Assembly: GCA_034509755.1 (NCBI GenBank)
Contig: CM067551.1
Span: 15,744,501-15,808,500 of the forward strand
Direction: 5' to 3'
From: Anisodus tanguticus
Taxonomy: Eukaryota > Streptophyta > Magnoliopsida > Solanales > Solanaceae
Length of the DNA stretch: 64,000 nt
The position numbers and the translations under genes were made by a program. The notes under the pieces are model-generated. The model saw only the letters and a program-made list of their open reading frames with translations, did no database searches and had not been told where the DNA came from. This document shows, piece after piece, positions 34,031 through 45,649 of this stretch; the first letter of the stretch is position 1; each line of letters begins with the position of its first letter.

Positions 34031-35215
34031 TTTGGATTATTTGGAATGGTGATAAGGTTTGTGTGGAGAGATTGAAGTGAACCTTGGGTTTGAAGATCCC
34101 GTGTTGTGCACGAGTCTCCATGCGGTGAGGGGCGCAGCGGTGGGAGGTCGGGACCGATTGTTTGGACCGGTAGGCGGCCTAGGCCGCGAGATCGGTTGCG
34201 GCGGTGTTGCTGCAAAAGCAGGAGACTCGACAAGTTGTTGGATTTGCTGGACTGGAGGCAGTGTGGGTGGTGCATTAGACTCGACAGGGGTGCGCATGGG
34301 TGGTGTGGGAGCCGGATCGGGTGGCGGCATTGCTTTGCGGGAGGGTCGATGACACCGCCGGAGGCGACGGGGCGTCGGAACAGATGAGTTCTTCTTGGTA
34401 CAGATTTTGGATGACCGGAGATAAACTCGGTTCATCGAGAAAGATGTAATCGGTGGTCTGAAATTTCCAGAGATTTGAAAAAGGAAAGGTTGTCTCGTTA
34501 AAGGTAACGTGACGGGAGACGATGATTTTGCGAGTAGCAATGTCATAGCACAAATAGCCCCGATAATTAGGAGATAGACCAAGGAAGACACATGGAAGAG
34601 TGCGAGGGGCAAGTTTGTGGGGTGCAGTGGAGGCTATGTTGGGGTAGCATAAGCATCTAAAAATACGTAGGTGATCATATGATGGCTGCCTACGGTATAA
34701 GATTTCTGTAGGGGTTTTGTTTTGGAGTGTGCTAGTTGGTAAAATATTTAGAAGGGATTCTACCATTTTGACAAAGATAGACCCAAAAAGGCGGTGGTAG
34801 GCGGGCATGAAACGAAGTGTGCGGACCATGTTATTGATGGTACGTATAATTCTTTCAGCCTTTCCGTTTTGGGAAGAAGTATAGGGACAAGAAAAATGGA
34901 AAACCATGCCTTGTTTAGAACAGAAATTGTGAAATGCCGAGTTATTAAATTCACGTCCATTATCACATTGGAATGATTTAATAGGTTTTTCAAATTGTGT
35001 CTTAATGAATTTTTGAAACTCGAGGAATTTTGCAAAAACGTCAGATTTGAATTTCAGTGGGTATTAAATCCAGACAAAATGTGAAAAATCATCCAAGATA
35101 GAATTTATGACCCAAAGAGCTAGCAATCGGAGATGTCCACAAATCAGCATGAACATATCAAAGGGAGAAAAAGTAACACTGTTTGATGACATAAAGGGAA
35201 GACGCGTATGTTTGC
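34031..35215 (-). pseudogene. Copia-4 integrase
   Basis: The minus strand at 34907-34275 reads HFSCPYTSSQNGKAERIIR, containing the catalytic Glu, followed by the conserved PTEILYRRQPSYDHLRIFRC and VFLGLSPNYRGYLCYD blocks. Upstream (35215-34908) the first part of the core is present but decayed; NGREFNN-type sequence near 34930-34950 marks the second Asp region. The linker to the reverse transcriptase (34275-34031) is Pro/Ser-rich. Frame breaks near 34280 and 34910. Confidence 0.82.
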
Positions 35216-35746
35216 CTAGTGGACAAGAAAAATAGTGTTGGGCAATTTTCCCATTATTACATTGAATACGCTTAGAAGTCCTAAGAAAAGTAAAAACTGG
35301 GTCTCCGGGGTGTCCGAGTCGGTTGTGCCAAGTTGAGGGAGAGATCGCCGCAAGGGAGAGATCGCCGCAAGGGATAGAGGTGCTTGCGGTCTAACAGCGG
35401 AAGATTGAGTGAATGGGTAGAGGTCTCCCACACTATTGCAGCGTGTAAGAATTTTCCCCGTATTGAGTTCCTTCACAGAAAAACCAAAAGGGTCAAATTC
35501 GACAGATACAGAATTATTGCTAGTGAATTTTCTAACAGAGATTAAGTTTTTAATGATGTTAGGTGTGTATAGGACGTGGTTTAGGGAGAAAGGTGGGTGT
35601 GGATGTTTGGTGTGTGTGTTACCGTAACCTTCAATTGGAATGCGATTACCATTGCCGACAGTAATAAATTGAGGACACTTTAGCCGACATAGTTGAGATA
35701 GGTTACCTGACGAACGGGTGAGGTGAGATGTGGCTCCGGTGTCCAT
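35216..35746 (-). pseudogene. Copia-4 protease and GAG-pre-integrase
   Basis: The open frame of 176 codons starts MDTGATSHLTRSSGNLSQ, with the protease catalytic Asp intact, and includes VRKFTSNNSVSVEFDPFGFS, a block conserved in copia proteases and also present in Copia-1 to Copia-3. The GAG-pre-integrase part is damaged: the repeated LAAISPLRRSLP stretch (near 35340-35375) shows a short tandem duplication GAGAGATCGCCGCAAGG on the plus strand that breaks the expected WHARLGH motif. Confidence 0.87.
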
Positions 35747-35769
35747 GTACCAATTGTCGTCGGGCTATT

Positions 35770-36985
35770 GAAGGTTCACGGTGGTGTATGCCTGGCCCAA
35801 ATCGGTCGGGGCCGGCCGCCGGGTTGCCGGCAGGCTGCCGAGTCGCTTCCGCCGTGCAGGCCGCTTTTTGCCGGACTTCTTCGGGTTCCGTACGCTGGAT
35901 ACCGCAATCACCGTTGGGCAATCGTCGTGGGCTGTTCTTCTGCTTTGGTGGGGCTCAGGTGGCCGGGGTAGGGCCCAACAGCCGATCGACCAAGGCTGCT
36001 TGGAATTGGGCCCCTGCGGTCGGGTACGGGCATGCGGCGAGGCCCGGTTCTGGCTGGTTGGGCCACTTCCGCCGCTTTGGTTGGACCACCGCCGCTGATG
36101 TCCAGTGGTTGGCTGTTGTCCAGTCCACTGGTTGCGTTGGCCCTTTCCGCGACCCTTGCCTTTGTTGTTGCGACCTCTGCCGCCACGACCTCTGCCGCCA
36201 CGACCTCCGCCGCCACGACCTCCGCCGCTCTGTTGCTGCTGCTGGAACTGCTGGTTGCTGCTGGCCGCAGGTGTTTCCATCCCGTCAATGGCTAACGCCT
36301 TTTGGTTATGTTCATCTTGTTTAGCACGTCTAGTTTTTCCAACAATAGTTGTGAACGTGCCTTGTTGAAACTTGGGAGAGGGTCGGCTTGTTGAATCATT
36401 GTTGCGAGTGTGTCATATTCACCTTTCGGTAAACCCGCAACAAGTTGAAGCACCATCTTGGTTTCTGAAACAGAAGTCCCGACGTTGGATAGTTGATCGG
36501 TTATGAGTTTCGATTGCTTACAAATATTCGGACATGTTGTTAAAATTCTCAAGGCGGGTATTGTTGAATTGCTCTTTCAAATACACAGCCCGAGTATTTT
36601 TATTGTCCTAAAAGATTTCTTCTAGCCGGACCCAAAGTTCACGTGCCGTAGCACCTATTTTCATGATAGTGCATAATAGATCTTTGAAGATGGTGCCGTA
36701 GATCCATTGTTTGACGATGGAGTCAAGACGACGCCAGATTAAGTCTGTAACATCGGTGGGACGAGGAACAGATTCGTCAATGTGATCGAGCACGTTGTAT
36801 GCACATGCATGAATGTAGAATAGTTCCATCTACATGGAATATTGACAGTCTTCTTGGTCAAGAATTATAGGGATAAAATTCTTGATGTTGTTAACGGCGA
36901 ATGCCGGATGAAAAGAAGATACTGAACGTTGAGAGGGGTTTTCAAGTGTGCCAGTGGATGAAGCGGAATTTGTGGGGGAAGACAT
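35770..36985 (-). pseudogene. Copia-4 gag
   Basis: The start ATG is at 36985 (MSSPTNSASSTGTLENP); after about 48 codons a TAG replaces the conserved Trp that precedes MELFYIHACAYNVLDHI (36829-36608). The middle part continues at 36552-36292 with LVAGLPKGEYDTLATMIQQ, and the tail (36288-35770) is a Gly/Arg-rich stretch (GGGRGGGGRGGRGRGG at about 36240-36180) without a clear CCHC zinc knuckle. The GC-rich tail produces long open frames on the opposite strand that are not genes. Confidence 0.83.
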
Positions 36986-37129
36986 GGTTGCCGCCTGTCG
37001 AGGGAAGGGAATTTTCTGGTTTGGCCGAAATATGGAGGAAGAAACCAGAATATTTTTTTTTCTGTGAAAGCGAAAAAAATTCTGATTTCGGCCGGGAATG
37101 AGGATTTAGGTTTTAGGTTCTTGATACCA

Positions 37130-37324
37130 TGAAAGATAGAATAATTTCCCTTAGGAATTTCTTTCATTATTCACAATATATATAGCTGTACAAGGTTGAT
37201 TTCTAATATGGTACGAATCCTAACTTACCTTACAAAGGTTGATTCCTAATACAATTAGAATCCTAAGTTACCTTAAATATACATTTATCATAATTACAAA
37301 ATATACCTTAAATATTCGCTAATA
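37130..37324 (-). repeat. Copia-4 5' LTR (195 bp)
   Basis: It starts TGAAAGATAGAATAATTTCC and ends TTCGCTAATA on the plus strand, next to the primer-binding site. It differs from the 3' LTR by about ten substitutions and one 17-base gap by eye. Confidence 0.88.
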
Positions 37325-37329
37325 ATATG

Positions 37330-37594
37330 TATAATATATATATATATATAAATAATTTTTAATATATATATATATATATATTATAATTTTTTATTGAAGG
37401 GGTTTGGATGAATCCACTTGCTCCCATCTGGCTCCGCAAGTACCCATGTAGTATTCAAGGCGCACATTTTCTAATTATTTATCTTTCAACGTACAAATTG
37501 CATCCAATAATCAATTTGTGTTTACCCGGCTATTTGAATTATATTTTTCTTAAATTGATTTTTCGAAACCTGTGTTGATGTTATATTTGTATTA
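37330..37594. other. AT-repeat and spacer left of the hAT element
   Basis: Two TA-dinucleotide tracts (about 37331-37350 and 37361-37382) are followed by AT-rich sequence without recognisable genes. Confidence 0.6.
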
Positions 37595-37758
37595 GTTATA
37601 ATTAGGGCTGGCCAGTGGGCCGGGTTGGCCCGGTCCCAACTCGACCCCGTCCCGCTAAAAAAAAAAACTTGAACGGGACTGGATTTGGGCTCGTCCAGCC
37701 CAGGCCCGTCCCGCCCCAGGCCCGATCCCGCCTGATCCCGCCCCGATCCCCTTTGCAA

Positions 37759-37817
37759 AAAATGGTCGTTGCACAACGACCATTTTATATTTTGGTCGTT
37801 GTGCAACAGTCATTTTT
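37759..37817. repeat. Tandem palindromes near the left hAT end
   Basis: A perfect inverted repeat with 13-base arms (AAAATGGTCGTTG, two-base centre, then its complement) occupies 37759-37786; a second, imperfect one with GGTCGTTGTGCAAC follows at 37790-37817. Their position just inside the GC-rich end suggests a binding or structural role in transposition, which is an inference. Confidence 0.75.
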
Positions 37818-38227
37818 GGCCTCCCCCTTAACCCCCATACCCCCTTAATATTTATTTTTAACCCCCAAGTTAATATATTTACACTTTAACTCAATTTTCC
37901 AACTATAAATACCTCATTTTCTCTTCATCTTTTCTCACAAATCTTCCAACAATCTCTCTACAATTCTACATTGCCTACTAAATATTATATTTTTTTGCTC
38001 ATTTATATCAAAGTTAAAAAATTGGGTGTGAAGTTGACAACTAGCTTAAAGATTATTCATCGAGCAAAGTTTCAATTTTAAACCTCGATTACAAGTCGAC
38101 GTTACGTTGGCGTTTGGTACCTTCGCTCCTTCTTTAAATTATTATTGTTACTTTATCTTAATTACCGCACTTAATTTCATTATCCTTAACTATTTATTTA
38201 CATAATTAAAATAGAAGGATTAAGAGG

Positions 38228-40615
38228 TATGTTTAAGGGTAATGGTAAGGGTGCTTCGTCTAGTAGGGTAACAAGGGCAGGTGTACTTCTTCTAGTTATC
38301 CTATTCCTCGGCAGGATGATTTGATTGATTACATTCAACTGAATTTTTTAATGATATACCATTAGACGATGAGATATAATCTAAAACTCAACAAGACTTT
38401 AATTTAAAAGATAATCTAGATGACACACCCACTAGTGCACCTCAAACTGAAACACCTCCTATTCCCCCTAGTATGAGACGAGGCCCCACACAACGAAAAT
38501 TAAAATTTGTTGCTTGAGATTTTTTTTATAGAGACCAAGAGAATCAAGTAGTTAGATGCCAAATTTGTAAAAATATTTATCAATTTAAAATGGGAAAAGG
38601 TCAGTGTGGGACGGGAGGTTTATTGAGACATGTACAAAGTTTTCACAAAGCTAGGTGAGATGAATACGAGGCTACAAATTCGGGTGCGACAATGCGCTCT
38701 CAGTCGGGACAAGGTTCACATAGTGTCACAGATCAAGTACAGGGTCAAATTAACCCGACGACGGGGGAATTGTAGGTCCTTTATACGATAAACATAGAGA
38801 TAGGGAAGCAATAGCAAAATTAGTTGCGGTGGAGGGTTTGCCTTTTTCTTTTCCCTCCTCTCCTGGTTTTATTCATTACATTAGAGATATGTATAATCAT
38901 GCTTTTAACGGTTTTCCTAGATCAACTGTTAGGAAATACGTTTTTAAATTTGCACATGAATATCAACAATATTTACGTTATTCATTATATTATTTTCCTG
39001 GCAAAGTATCTATCACGTCTGATATAGGCCATAGTACTAACAATCATGATTATTTAACTGTAACATGTGATTGGATAGATTATAAATGGTCTATGCAAAA
39101 ACGTATTTTAGCATATAGATATATTGTTGATAGGCACACCAAAAATTTTATTGCAGAAAATATTTGTCAAATTTGCTAGTATTATAGTATAACTGACAAA
39201 ATAATGATTGTTACGTTAGATAATGCTTCTTCTAATGATTATGATATTAGACTTTTAAAAGATCTTTTAACTCCAGCTTTTCCTAATCATTTTCATATAA
39301 AATGGTCGTGCCATATTTATAACTTAGTTGTAAATGATGGTCTATCACTTTTTGAAGACATTCTTAATAAAATACAATTTGCTATAAAATTTATTTTTAG
39401 AAGTAATAGAATACAAAGTAAAAAAGAATATAAAAAAACCTGTCATGATTGTGAACTACCTTATAGAAAAATTCCCTTAAGAAGTAGCGACTAGGTGGAA
39501 TTCTTTATATGAACAACTACTTGTTGCTTATGATTATAGAAGACCTATAACTCTATTTTTAACGCCCATAATCGAAATTCAACTGATATGATTTTAGATA
39601 ACGATTGGAAAAAATTTTCAGAACTTATTGTATTTTTAGAGAATTTTTTTCAAGCTACTAAATAATTTTTCGATATTTGTTATCCTATTATTTCAACTAT
39701 GTTATTTTATATAGCTCTAATATTTTTTTTATTTAGTGAATATATGGAAAACCCATCTTATAAGGCACTTATTAAAAAAAAAGTTTATCAAAGTTTTAAA
39801 AAATGTTTTTCCTATTCCCACTATTTATATTATTGGTGTTGTATTAAATCCGACTATTAAAATAGACGGTTGTAAAGCACTTATTGAAACTATTTATGAT
39901 TGCATATCAGTACTTCCACCTCCAACTCCAAAAAATCCAAATGACCAACCACCAAAGGAACCAACTAAAGAAGATGTTTTTCTAGCATACACGATGAATG
40001 TAAAAAAAGTATATACTCATTACCAACAAGAAAGTGCTAGCAACCAACCGACGTCCATACCATCTTCTTCTTCTTTAATACAACCTCAAAAAAGACATGT
40101 TGTTTAGCGGCTAGTATTGAAAGCCTTAGAAATAGAATGTTTAGTGGTACCACTACTAATCAAGTTAGCGAGTTTGATGTTTTGTTTTGCAGGGTATTGT
40201 ACCGTACCAAGCAGTTCTCAATGAAGAAGGACGTGAAGACTTGCTGAAATACTGGAGAGAAAATGAGAAGACATTTTCGACACTATCAAAGATGGCTCGA
40301 GATGTGTTGAACATTCAAGCGTCATCAACAGCATCTGAAAGTGTTTTTTCTGTCGGAAGATTTCAAATAGGAGAGCACAAACACTCATTAGCGGGAGACA
40401 TCTTGGAGATTGCAGTTTTATTCAGCTATTGGATACGAGCGGAGCATAGAAGGTGTGGTCAACCGGAGATCAACGAAGAAGGCGAAAACTACAACGAAAT
40501 CTTATCCGACGGAGGTGGAAGCGACGTCGAGCAATTTGACCAACAAATTTCAATTTCAACCAAAGAACCACAAGACATTGTGAAGAAACTAGAAAAGGTG
40601 TTTATAAATATGTGA
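38228..40615 (+). pseudogene. hAT transposase (RICESLEEPER/zinc-finger BED type)
   Basis: A likely start is the ATG at 38228 (MFKGNGKGASSSR). The BED-type zinc finger at about 38480-38650 keeps CQIC and HVQSFH, but the conserved Trp before it is a TGA. Segment 38829-39179 is the start of the RNase H-like catalytic region (SITSDIGHSTNNHDYLTVT and IDYKWSMQKRIL). Segment 39204-39494 continues with VTLDNASSNDYDI and KWSCHIYNLVVNDGL, where the usual Arg-Cys-x-x-His context is altered to SCHIYN. A TRWNSLYEQ-like block follows near 39490. The C-terminal dimerisation domain lies at 40187-40615 (YWRENEKTFSTLSKMARDVL, SSTASESVFSVG). At least five stops or frame breaks separate these. Confidence 0.9.
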
Positions 40616-41020
40616 TTTTTTTAATTGCAATTTTACTATGTTATTTGCAACTTTCAACACCACAAAATTGCAATTTTGAAATTGTATTTCAAAAAAAAAC
40701 CATATTTCTATTAAATAATGTACGAGACACAAAAACAGCCTTGGGTTATTTTTATTACACTATCTTTCAATTATTGAAGTGTTTATATATGTTATTTATA
40801 AAAATTAAGTGCAAAAAAAAAATCAAAAAATTCGACACTGCCCCGGCCCGGTCCGATAAGACCGGTCCCCTTTTCCGATGGGACCGAGAATGGGACGGGA
40901 CATCGATGGATCCCACCAGTCCCGCCGGAAGACCGGTCTCGCCCTCCCTCCAGTCCCGTCGGGTCCCTTCCCGCCTGGACCCGCCCCCAACCCACCCCGT
41001 TGGCCAGCCCTAGTTATAAT

Positions 41021-41446
41021 CAGGGGCATATCTAGGGTCAGGCAAAGTGAAACCCTTGTCTTAGGCCCACAAATATCACGAGCAGCTCAACAAAAATGGT
41101 GACCTACAACCAAACCTTAATTATTCTAATAAGAAGTCTTACATTTATTTAATAAAATTGTGTATTTTTACTTTTGATAGTTTATAGACCATCTTGTATA
41201 TGTATTTTAGTTATTCACTCATTTACATGTTAGCTCCTATTATTGGATATATTTGATAACTCCACTCACTAAGGATTAAATAATATTTAACGGTTAAAAT
41301 ATATTTTTTATAAATTCTCATAATCTAATAAATTCACGTTTGGAATAATTCAAGTCCGTTTTGAAGTGAAAATTAGCTTAATTCATTCTTCATAATAAAT
41401 AGTTAACTCTAGTAGACAATACAAGAGACTCTTTATTGTAAATTAT
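41021..41446. repeat. Diverged relative of part of the 2.88 kb tandem unit
   Basis: Several blocks appear in the same order as in unit 1 at about 8285-8770: a cluster ending ATCTTGTA...CACTCA, then TTTTTATAAATTC, TTCAAGTC, TTAACT and ACAAGA. Identity is much lower than between the tandem units. The tandem unit therefore contains a piece of an older dispersed repeat. Which class of element it comes from I cannot say. Confidence 0.5.
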
Positions 41447-43008
41447 TGTCACGATCCAAATTGGAGGGCCATGATGGGCACCCGGACCTTACTTGTCGGG
41501 CACCACTAATCATACAATCAACGTCTAATCATAATTAAACACGGGCCACAAGGGCCGTCACCCAGTACTTTGCCGACACAAATAAATCATAGACTAGAAG
41601 GAAGTAATGTAATATCTTACAAACGGCAGGACTCAACCCATGCATATATACAACTAAGGCCGACAAGGCCATATTTGACCGCTATACACAAGACACCGTC
41701 TACAAGCCTCTAAAAGAGTACACTACATCATAAGGTTGGAATCAGGGCCCTGCCATACCCCTATGCATATCAAGAATATTGTACCACGACTAAACTGCAA
41801 CTCTGAAATAAATAGAGTGCTCCAACATCAGCTGAACCAGCAACATACTAGTGCGGACCGTCACCCTCTTTACCTACGTGAACCTGCAGGCATGAAACGC
41901 AGCGTCCCCAGACAAAAGGGACATCAGTACGACTAATGTACCGAGTATGTCAGGCATAAGAAACATCATAATACGAGATACATAATAATCTGAAATAAAA
42001 ACAGTCGATAAAGATAGTTGATAGCAACAGCCGACAGAAATAGCCGATAGAGACAACCGATAGGAACAGCTGACAGAAATGGCTGACCCGTAGTAACAAC
42101 CTCTGAGGGCCCTAATACATATGCCTAAATGTCATGCACAATGCGGTATACATATATATATTGACCTCATCGGGCATCTTCCTTCCCATAACAGCCTATG
42201 TGGGCATCATTTCATTTCGGCCTCTGTGGGCATAATCATTATCATATTGGCCTCATTGGGCATCTTCCTTTTCGTGATATATGTACCAGCTGTAGGTTGT
42301 GTTGCGTATATAACGCCATTCCCTTTTCTCATCCCCTACATATATATAATGCGTACCATATAGTAGTGTATATAACACATGTGGGTCCAGGGTAATATAT
42401 GAATATAATGCAAATGCATGAATGACAATAAAACATTCTGAACTTATTGGATGACATAATATCCTTGTACCTTCGGCTAACATTGGAAATATTAACATAT
42501 TTTCCATGTACCTCAATAAGGATTTAGGAACATATTTAGACATGTTTTTAACATAGGAATCATTAACATGAACATTCTTAACTACTAAGAGTAGAATAAT
42601 TTATGGAATAATATTACGAACATACCTTAAATAATCTTGAACCAAATGATTTTCCTTAACATACCTTAAATAATTTTGAACCAACCCGCTCTACCCATAG
42701 ATTTCAAAAACAGGTGACTTCAAATGAAATATAAGTTACTGCTTACTTTATTTGTTCTGAAAGAAAGTAGCTATGTTGGTGCTCCAATATTTCCTCATCA
42801 ACGTTTTTATCCCAACTAAAACTATGTCAACATCCTTGAAAAATTTTACTTAGAGGATTCACTAGTTTTGATATTTGGTCTATTTATTTGTCTTTACATT
42901 CTGAATGTTTTGCACTATTTGAATAGCTTTACATAAGAGTTACAAAACATTAATTACTTCATAGTGTGCCACCCCCTTTATCCTTTTCGTAGATAATGAC
43001 ACATCCTC
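41447..43008 (-). repeat. Gypsy-M 3' LTR (LTR-A), truncated
   Basis: It starts TGTCACGATCC on the plus strand, the inverse of the GGTTTGGGTCATGACA end of the plus-oriented LTR at 47890-49758, so it is in minus orientation. It matches LTR-B (53219-54999) closely along its whole length, up to the junction near 43008 where gag of Gypsy-P begins. About 450 bases of U3 are missing. The segment 42160-42270 has four imperfect repeats of GGCCTC...GGGCAT. ATTAT (41442-41446) would be the left target duplication, but the right one is not in the window. Confidence 0.8.
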
Positions 43009-43011
43009 TGC

Positions 43012-44230
43012 ATGAAACATGTGGGCGAAGGTACCAGCCGATTACCACCCGCTAGTGAGGGCCAGAGTGAGACCCACGGTGTGACTCCTTCGTATGATTC
43101 CCCCAGTTCACCACCATCGGAGGAGATTAGTGGAGCTGCAGTACCCCCAGTTCCCCCACTTGATACTCCAGTTGTGGATCTTGATATGCGAAGCGCTGTA
43201 ACATAATTAGTGGCTGCTCAGGCCCAACGTCAAGTTCCCAGCCCTTCTGATAGAGCTGCTAGTGCGAGAGATCAAAATTTCATCAACTTAGACCCTCTGG
43301 TATTCACGGGGTCAGACCTGAACGCGGACTCACAGAATTTTCTGGATCAGATACAACGTACCTTGCAGGTGATAGATGCTACCGATACTGAGTCGGTAAA
43401 GTTTGCTTCTTATAGACTGCGGGATGTCGCGGTGACATGGTAGCAATATAGGGGACCTCGTGCTCCACCAGCATGATTGAAAGAGTTTATAAAGGCCTTC
43501 TTACAATATTTTCTGCCAGTCAAACTTTGACGGGCCAGGCAGGACATATTCTTACGTCTTGAGCTGGGCAACATGAGTGTTCGAGAATAGAGCTTGCAGT
43601 TTAATTCATTGGCCAGATATGCTCCTATGATTATATCGGAGATGAGTAACCGGGTACATAAGTTTGTTACTGGCTTGGGGCCGCACTTGGTCAACGAGTG
43701 TACTACGGCTTTTCTGAATCCAAATATGGATATTGCTTGCATTCAGGCTTATGCACAAAATTTAGAGGATCGTAAAAGACAACAACGGGTAGATCGAGAG
43801 CCTGATAAGGGCCATCATAAGAGGGCTCGATTCGTAGGTGACGTAAGAGAGTTCAGAGGTAGGCCCAGGCCACAGCTTTATAGATGACCATCTTACCCAG
43901 CAGTCAGCGCATCATTACCATTTTCAGGGTCGAGGGCTGATCGGTAAGTTTAGTCGGGACCAGGTCAGAGTTCATGAGCATCATGGTCTTATTATAGAGG
44001 GGATTCTACTCAGATAAGGCCACCATTGGCTCAATGTGAGCAGTGTGGCAAGACCCATCTAGGGCCTTGCCGACAAAGGAGCAGATATGTGTTATTCTTT
44101 TGGTGAACCTGGTCATATTAGGTGAGACTATCCGACAGGAGGCGAAGATATTAGGGCATAGCCGGTCGGATCTGCATCAGCTTCATCACATTCGGTACGC
44201 CCGTTAGTGAAAGGTCAATAGGCATTATCC
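43012..44230 (+). pseudogene. Gypsy-P gag
   Basis: The ATG at 43012 begins a Ser/Pro-rich N-terminus (43012-43206). The capsid-like core is found at 43210-43443 (LDPLVFTGSDLNADSQNFLD) and 43594-43887 (RYAPMIISEMSNRVHKFV). The nucleocapsid region has CEQCGKTHLGPC near 44037-44072 and then a degenerate CCHC finger near 44090-44140 in which two Cys are lost. In-frame stops lie at about 43207, 43441, 43473 and elsewhere. Gag would package the element's RNA; this copy cannot. Confidence 0.85.
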
Positions 44231-44269
44231 GATCGAGGCAGATGTAGGAGCCAGAACTGCACTTACGCA

Positions 44270-45640
44270 TTGATGGGACGACAGGACCAAAAGTCCTCAC
44301 CTGATGTTATTATAGGTATATTATCAGTCTTTTCACATAATGTGTATGCGTTGTTAGATTCAGGCTCCAATCTATCATATATTACTCAATTCATTGCCTA
44401 TAAATTTAGTATGGAGTTTGAGTTGATAGGAGATCCATTTGTAGTATCTATACCAGTTGGTGAGTCGGTAGTTGCTAGACGGGTCTATCAGAATTGTGTA
44501 GTATTAATTTGTAGCCATCAGACCCTAGAAGATTTTGTAGAACTAGAGATGGTTGATTTTGATGTTATTATGGGCATGGATTGGCTAGCATCGTGGTACA
44601 CTAATGTTGATTGCCGAACAAAGATTGTTAACTTTCAGTTCCCAGACAAGCCAGTTCTTGAATGGAAAGGTAATACGGCGTCACCAAAAGGTAGGTTTAT
44701 TTTATACCTTAAGGTAAGGAGGATGATCTCTAAGGGTTGTATATACTATCTTGTTTGGGCTAGAGATGTCGATGCCGAACCACCTACTTCTCAATCAATT
44801 CCAGTGGTTAATGAGTTTCTTGATGTATTTCTGGATGAACTTCCGGGCCTTCCTCCTGAAAGTGAAATTGAGTTCGGTATAGACGTGTTCCCAGACACTC
44901 AGTCGTTATCTATTCCTCCTTATAGAATGGCTCTAGCTGAATTGAAGGAATTAAAGGAGCAATTAAAAGATTTTCTTGAGAAATGCTTTATTAGGCCTAG
45001 CATATCTCCTTGGGGTGCGCCGTTATTGTTTGTACGAAAGAAAGATGGCTCATTACGGATGCGCATCGACTATCGGCAAAAATAAAGTCACTATCAAGAA
45101 TAAGTACCCTCTTCCCAGAATTGATGATTTGTTTGACCAGTTACAAGGCGCAAGATGTTTCTCAAACATCAACCTAAGGTCGGGGTACCATCAGTTAAGG
45201 GTTAAGGAGAAGGACATTCCAAAAATGAATTTCAGGACAAGGTATGGGCACTTAGAGTTCTTAGTAATGTCATTTGGACTCACAAACGCACCGCAACATT
45301 TATGGATCTAATGAACAGTGTGTTTCTCCCATTTTTAGATGTATTTGTGATCGTATTTATATATGATATTTTGGTTTATTCTCACTCGAAAGCAGAGCAT
45401 GTGGAACATTTATGGATAGTACTACAGATGTTCCGGGACCATAAGTTGTATGCAAAGCTCTCTAAGTGTGAGTTTTGGTTGAATTCAATGGCTTTCCTTG
45501 GTCATATAGTGTCAGATGAAGGTATAAGAGTTGACACTCAGAAGATTGAACCAGTGAAGAATTGGCCGAGGCCTACAACTCCATCAGAGGTTCGCAGCTT
45601 TCTGGGCTTAGCCGGCTATTATAGGAGGTTTGTATAAGGG
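44270..45640 (+). pseudogene. Gypsy-P protease and reverse transcriptase
   Basis: The frame 44270-45085 contains the protease (ALLDSGSNLSYIT, catalytic Asp near 44357) and the start of the reverse transcriptase (LPGLPPESEIEFGIDV, PYRMALAELKELKEQL). A frameshift near 45080 moves to 44976-45311 (KYPLPRIDDLFDQLQGARCF, NINLRSGYHQLRV), and another near 45300 to 45302-45637. There the catalytic FIDD is FIYD (IFIYDILVYS, about 45356-45385): the first of the paired Asp residues is Tyr, so the enzyme would be inactive. Confidence 0.88.
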
Positions 45641-45649
45641 TTTTCTACC

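Larger units (their letters stand above)
32305..37324 (-). mobile_element. Copia-4: complete but decayed Ty1/copia retrotransposon (5020 bp)
   Basis: A family different from Copia-1 to Copia-3, with short LTRs (left 32305-32509, right 37130-37324), primer-binding site TGGTATCAAG (minus strand of 37120-37129) and polypurine tract at 32510-32518 (CTCCCCCTC on the plus strand). The 5 bp duplication ATATG is perfect (32300-32304 and 37325-37329). Gag, protease, integrase, reverse transcriptase and RNase H follow in copia order on the minus strand. All reading frames are broken. Its insertion lies about 220 bases upstream of the glycosyltransferase start. Confidence 0.93.
37603..41012 (+). mobile_element. 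hAT transposon, structurally complete (3410 bp)
   Basis: The ends are a perfect 12 bp terminal inverted repeat TAGGGCTGGCCA, and the 8 bp duplication GTTATAAT flanks it (37595-37602 and 41013-41020), both standard for the hAT superfamily. The first ~140 and last ~180 bases are very GC-rich with many CCCG and GGCCCG words, likely transposase-binding subterminal repeats, in contrast to the AT-rich interior. A plus-strand transposase pseudogene with BED finger, catalytic part and C-terminal dimerisation domain lies inside. It has many stops, so it is an immobile relic unless a transposase is supplied from elsewhere. Confidence 0.93.

Noticed and set aside
34059..34387. Plus-strand ORFs of 93-97 codons
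   Set aside because: Opposite-strand shadows of the Pro-rich linker between Copia-4 integrase and reverse transcriptase.
35728..36324. 198-codon plus-strand ORF and overlapping neighbours
   Set aside because: Opposite-strand reading of the GC-rich Gly/Arg tail of Copia-4 gag.
37331..37382. TA-rich tract as a possible origin or attachment site
   Set aside because: Simple dinucleotide repeat with no supporting sequence around it.
40792..41102. Pro/Gly/Arg-rich ORFs on both strands
   Set aside because: They arise from the GC-rich subterminal repeats of the hAT element.
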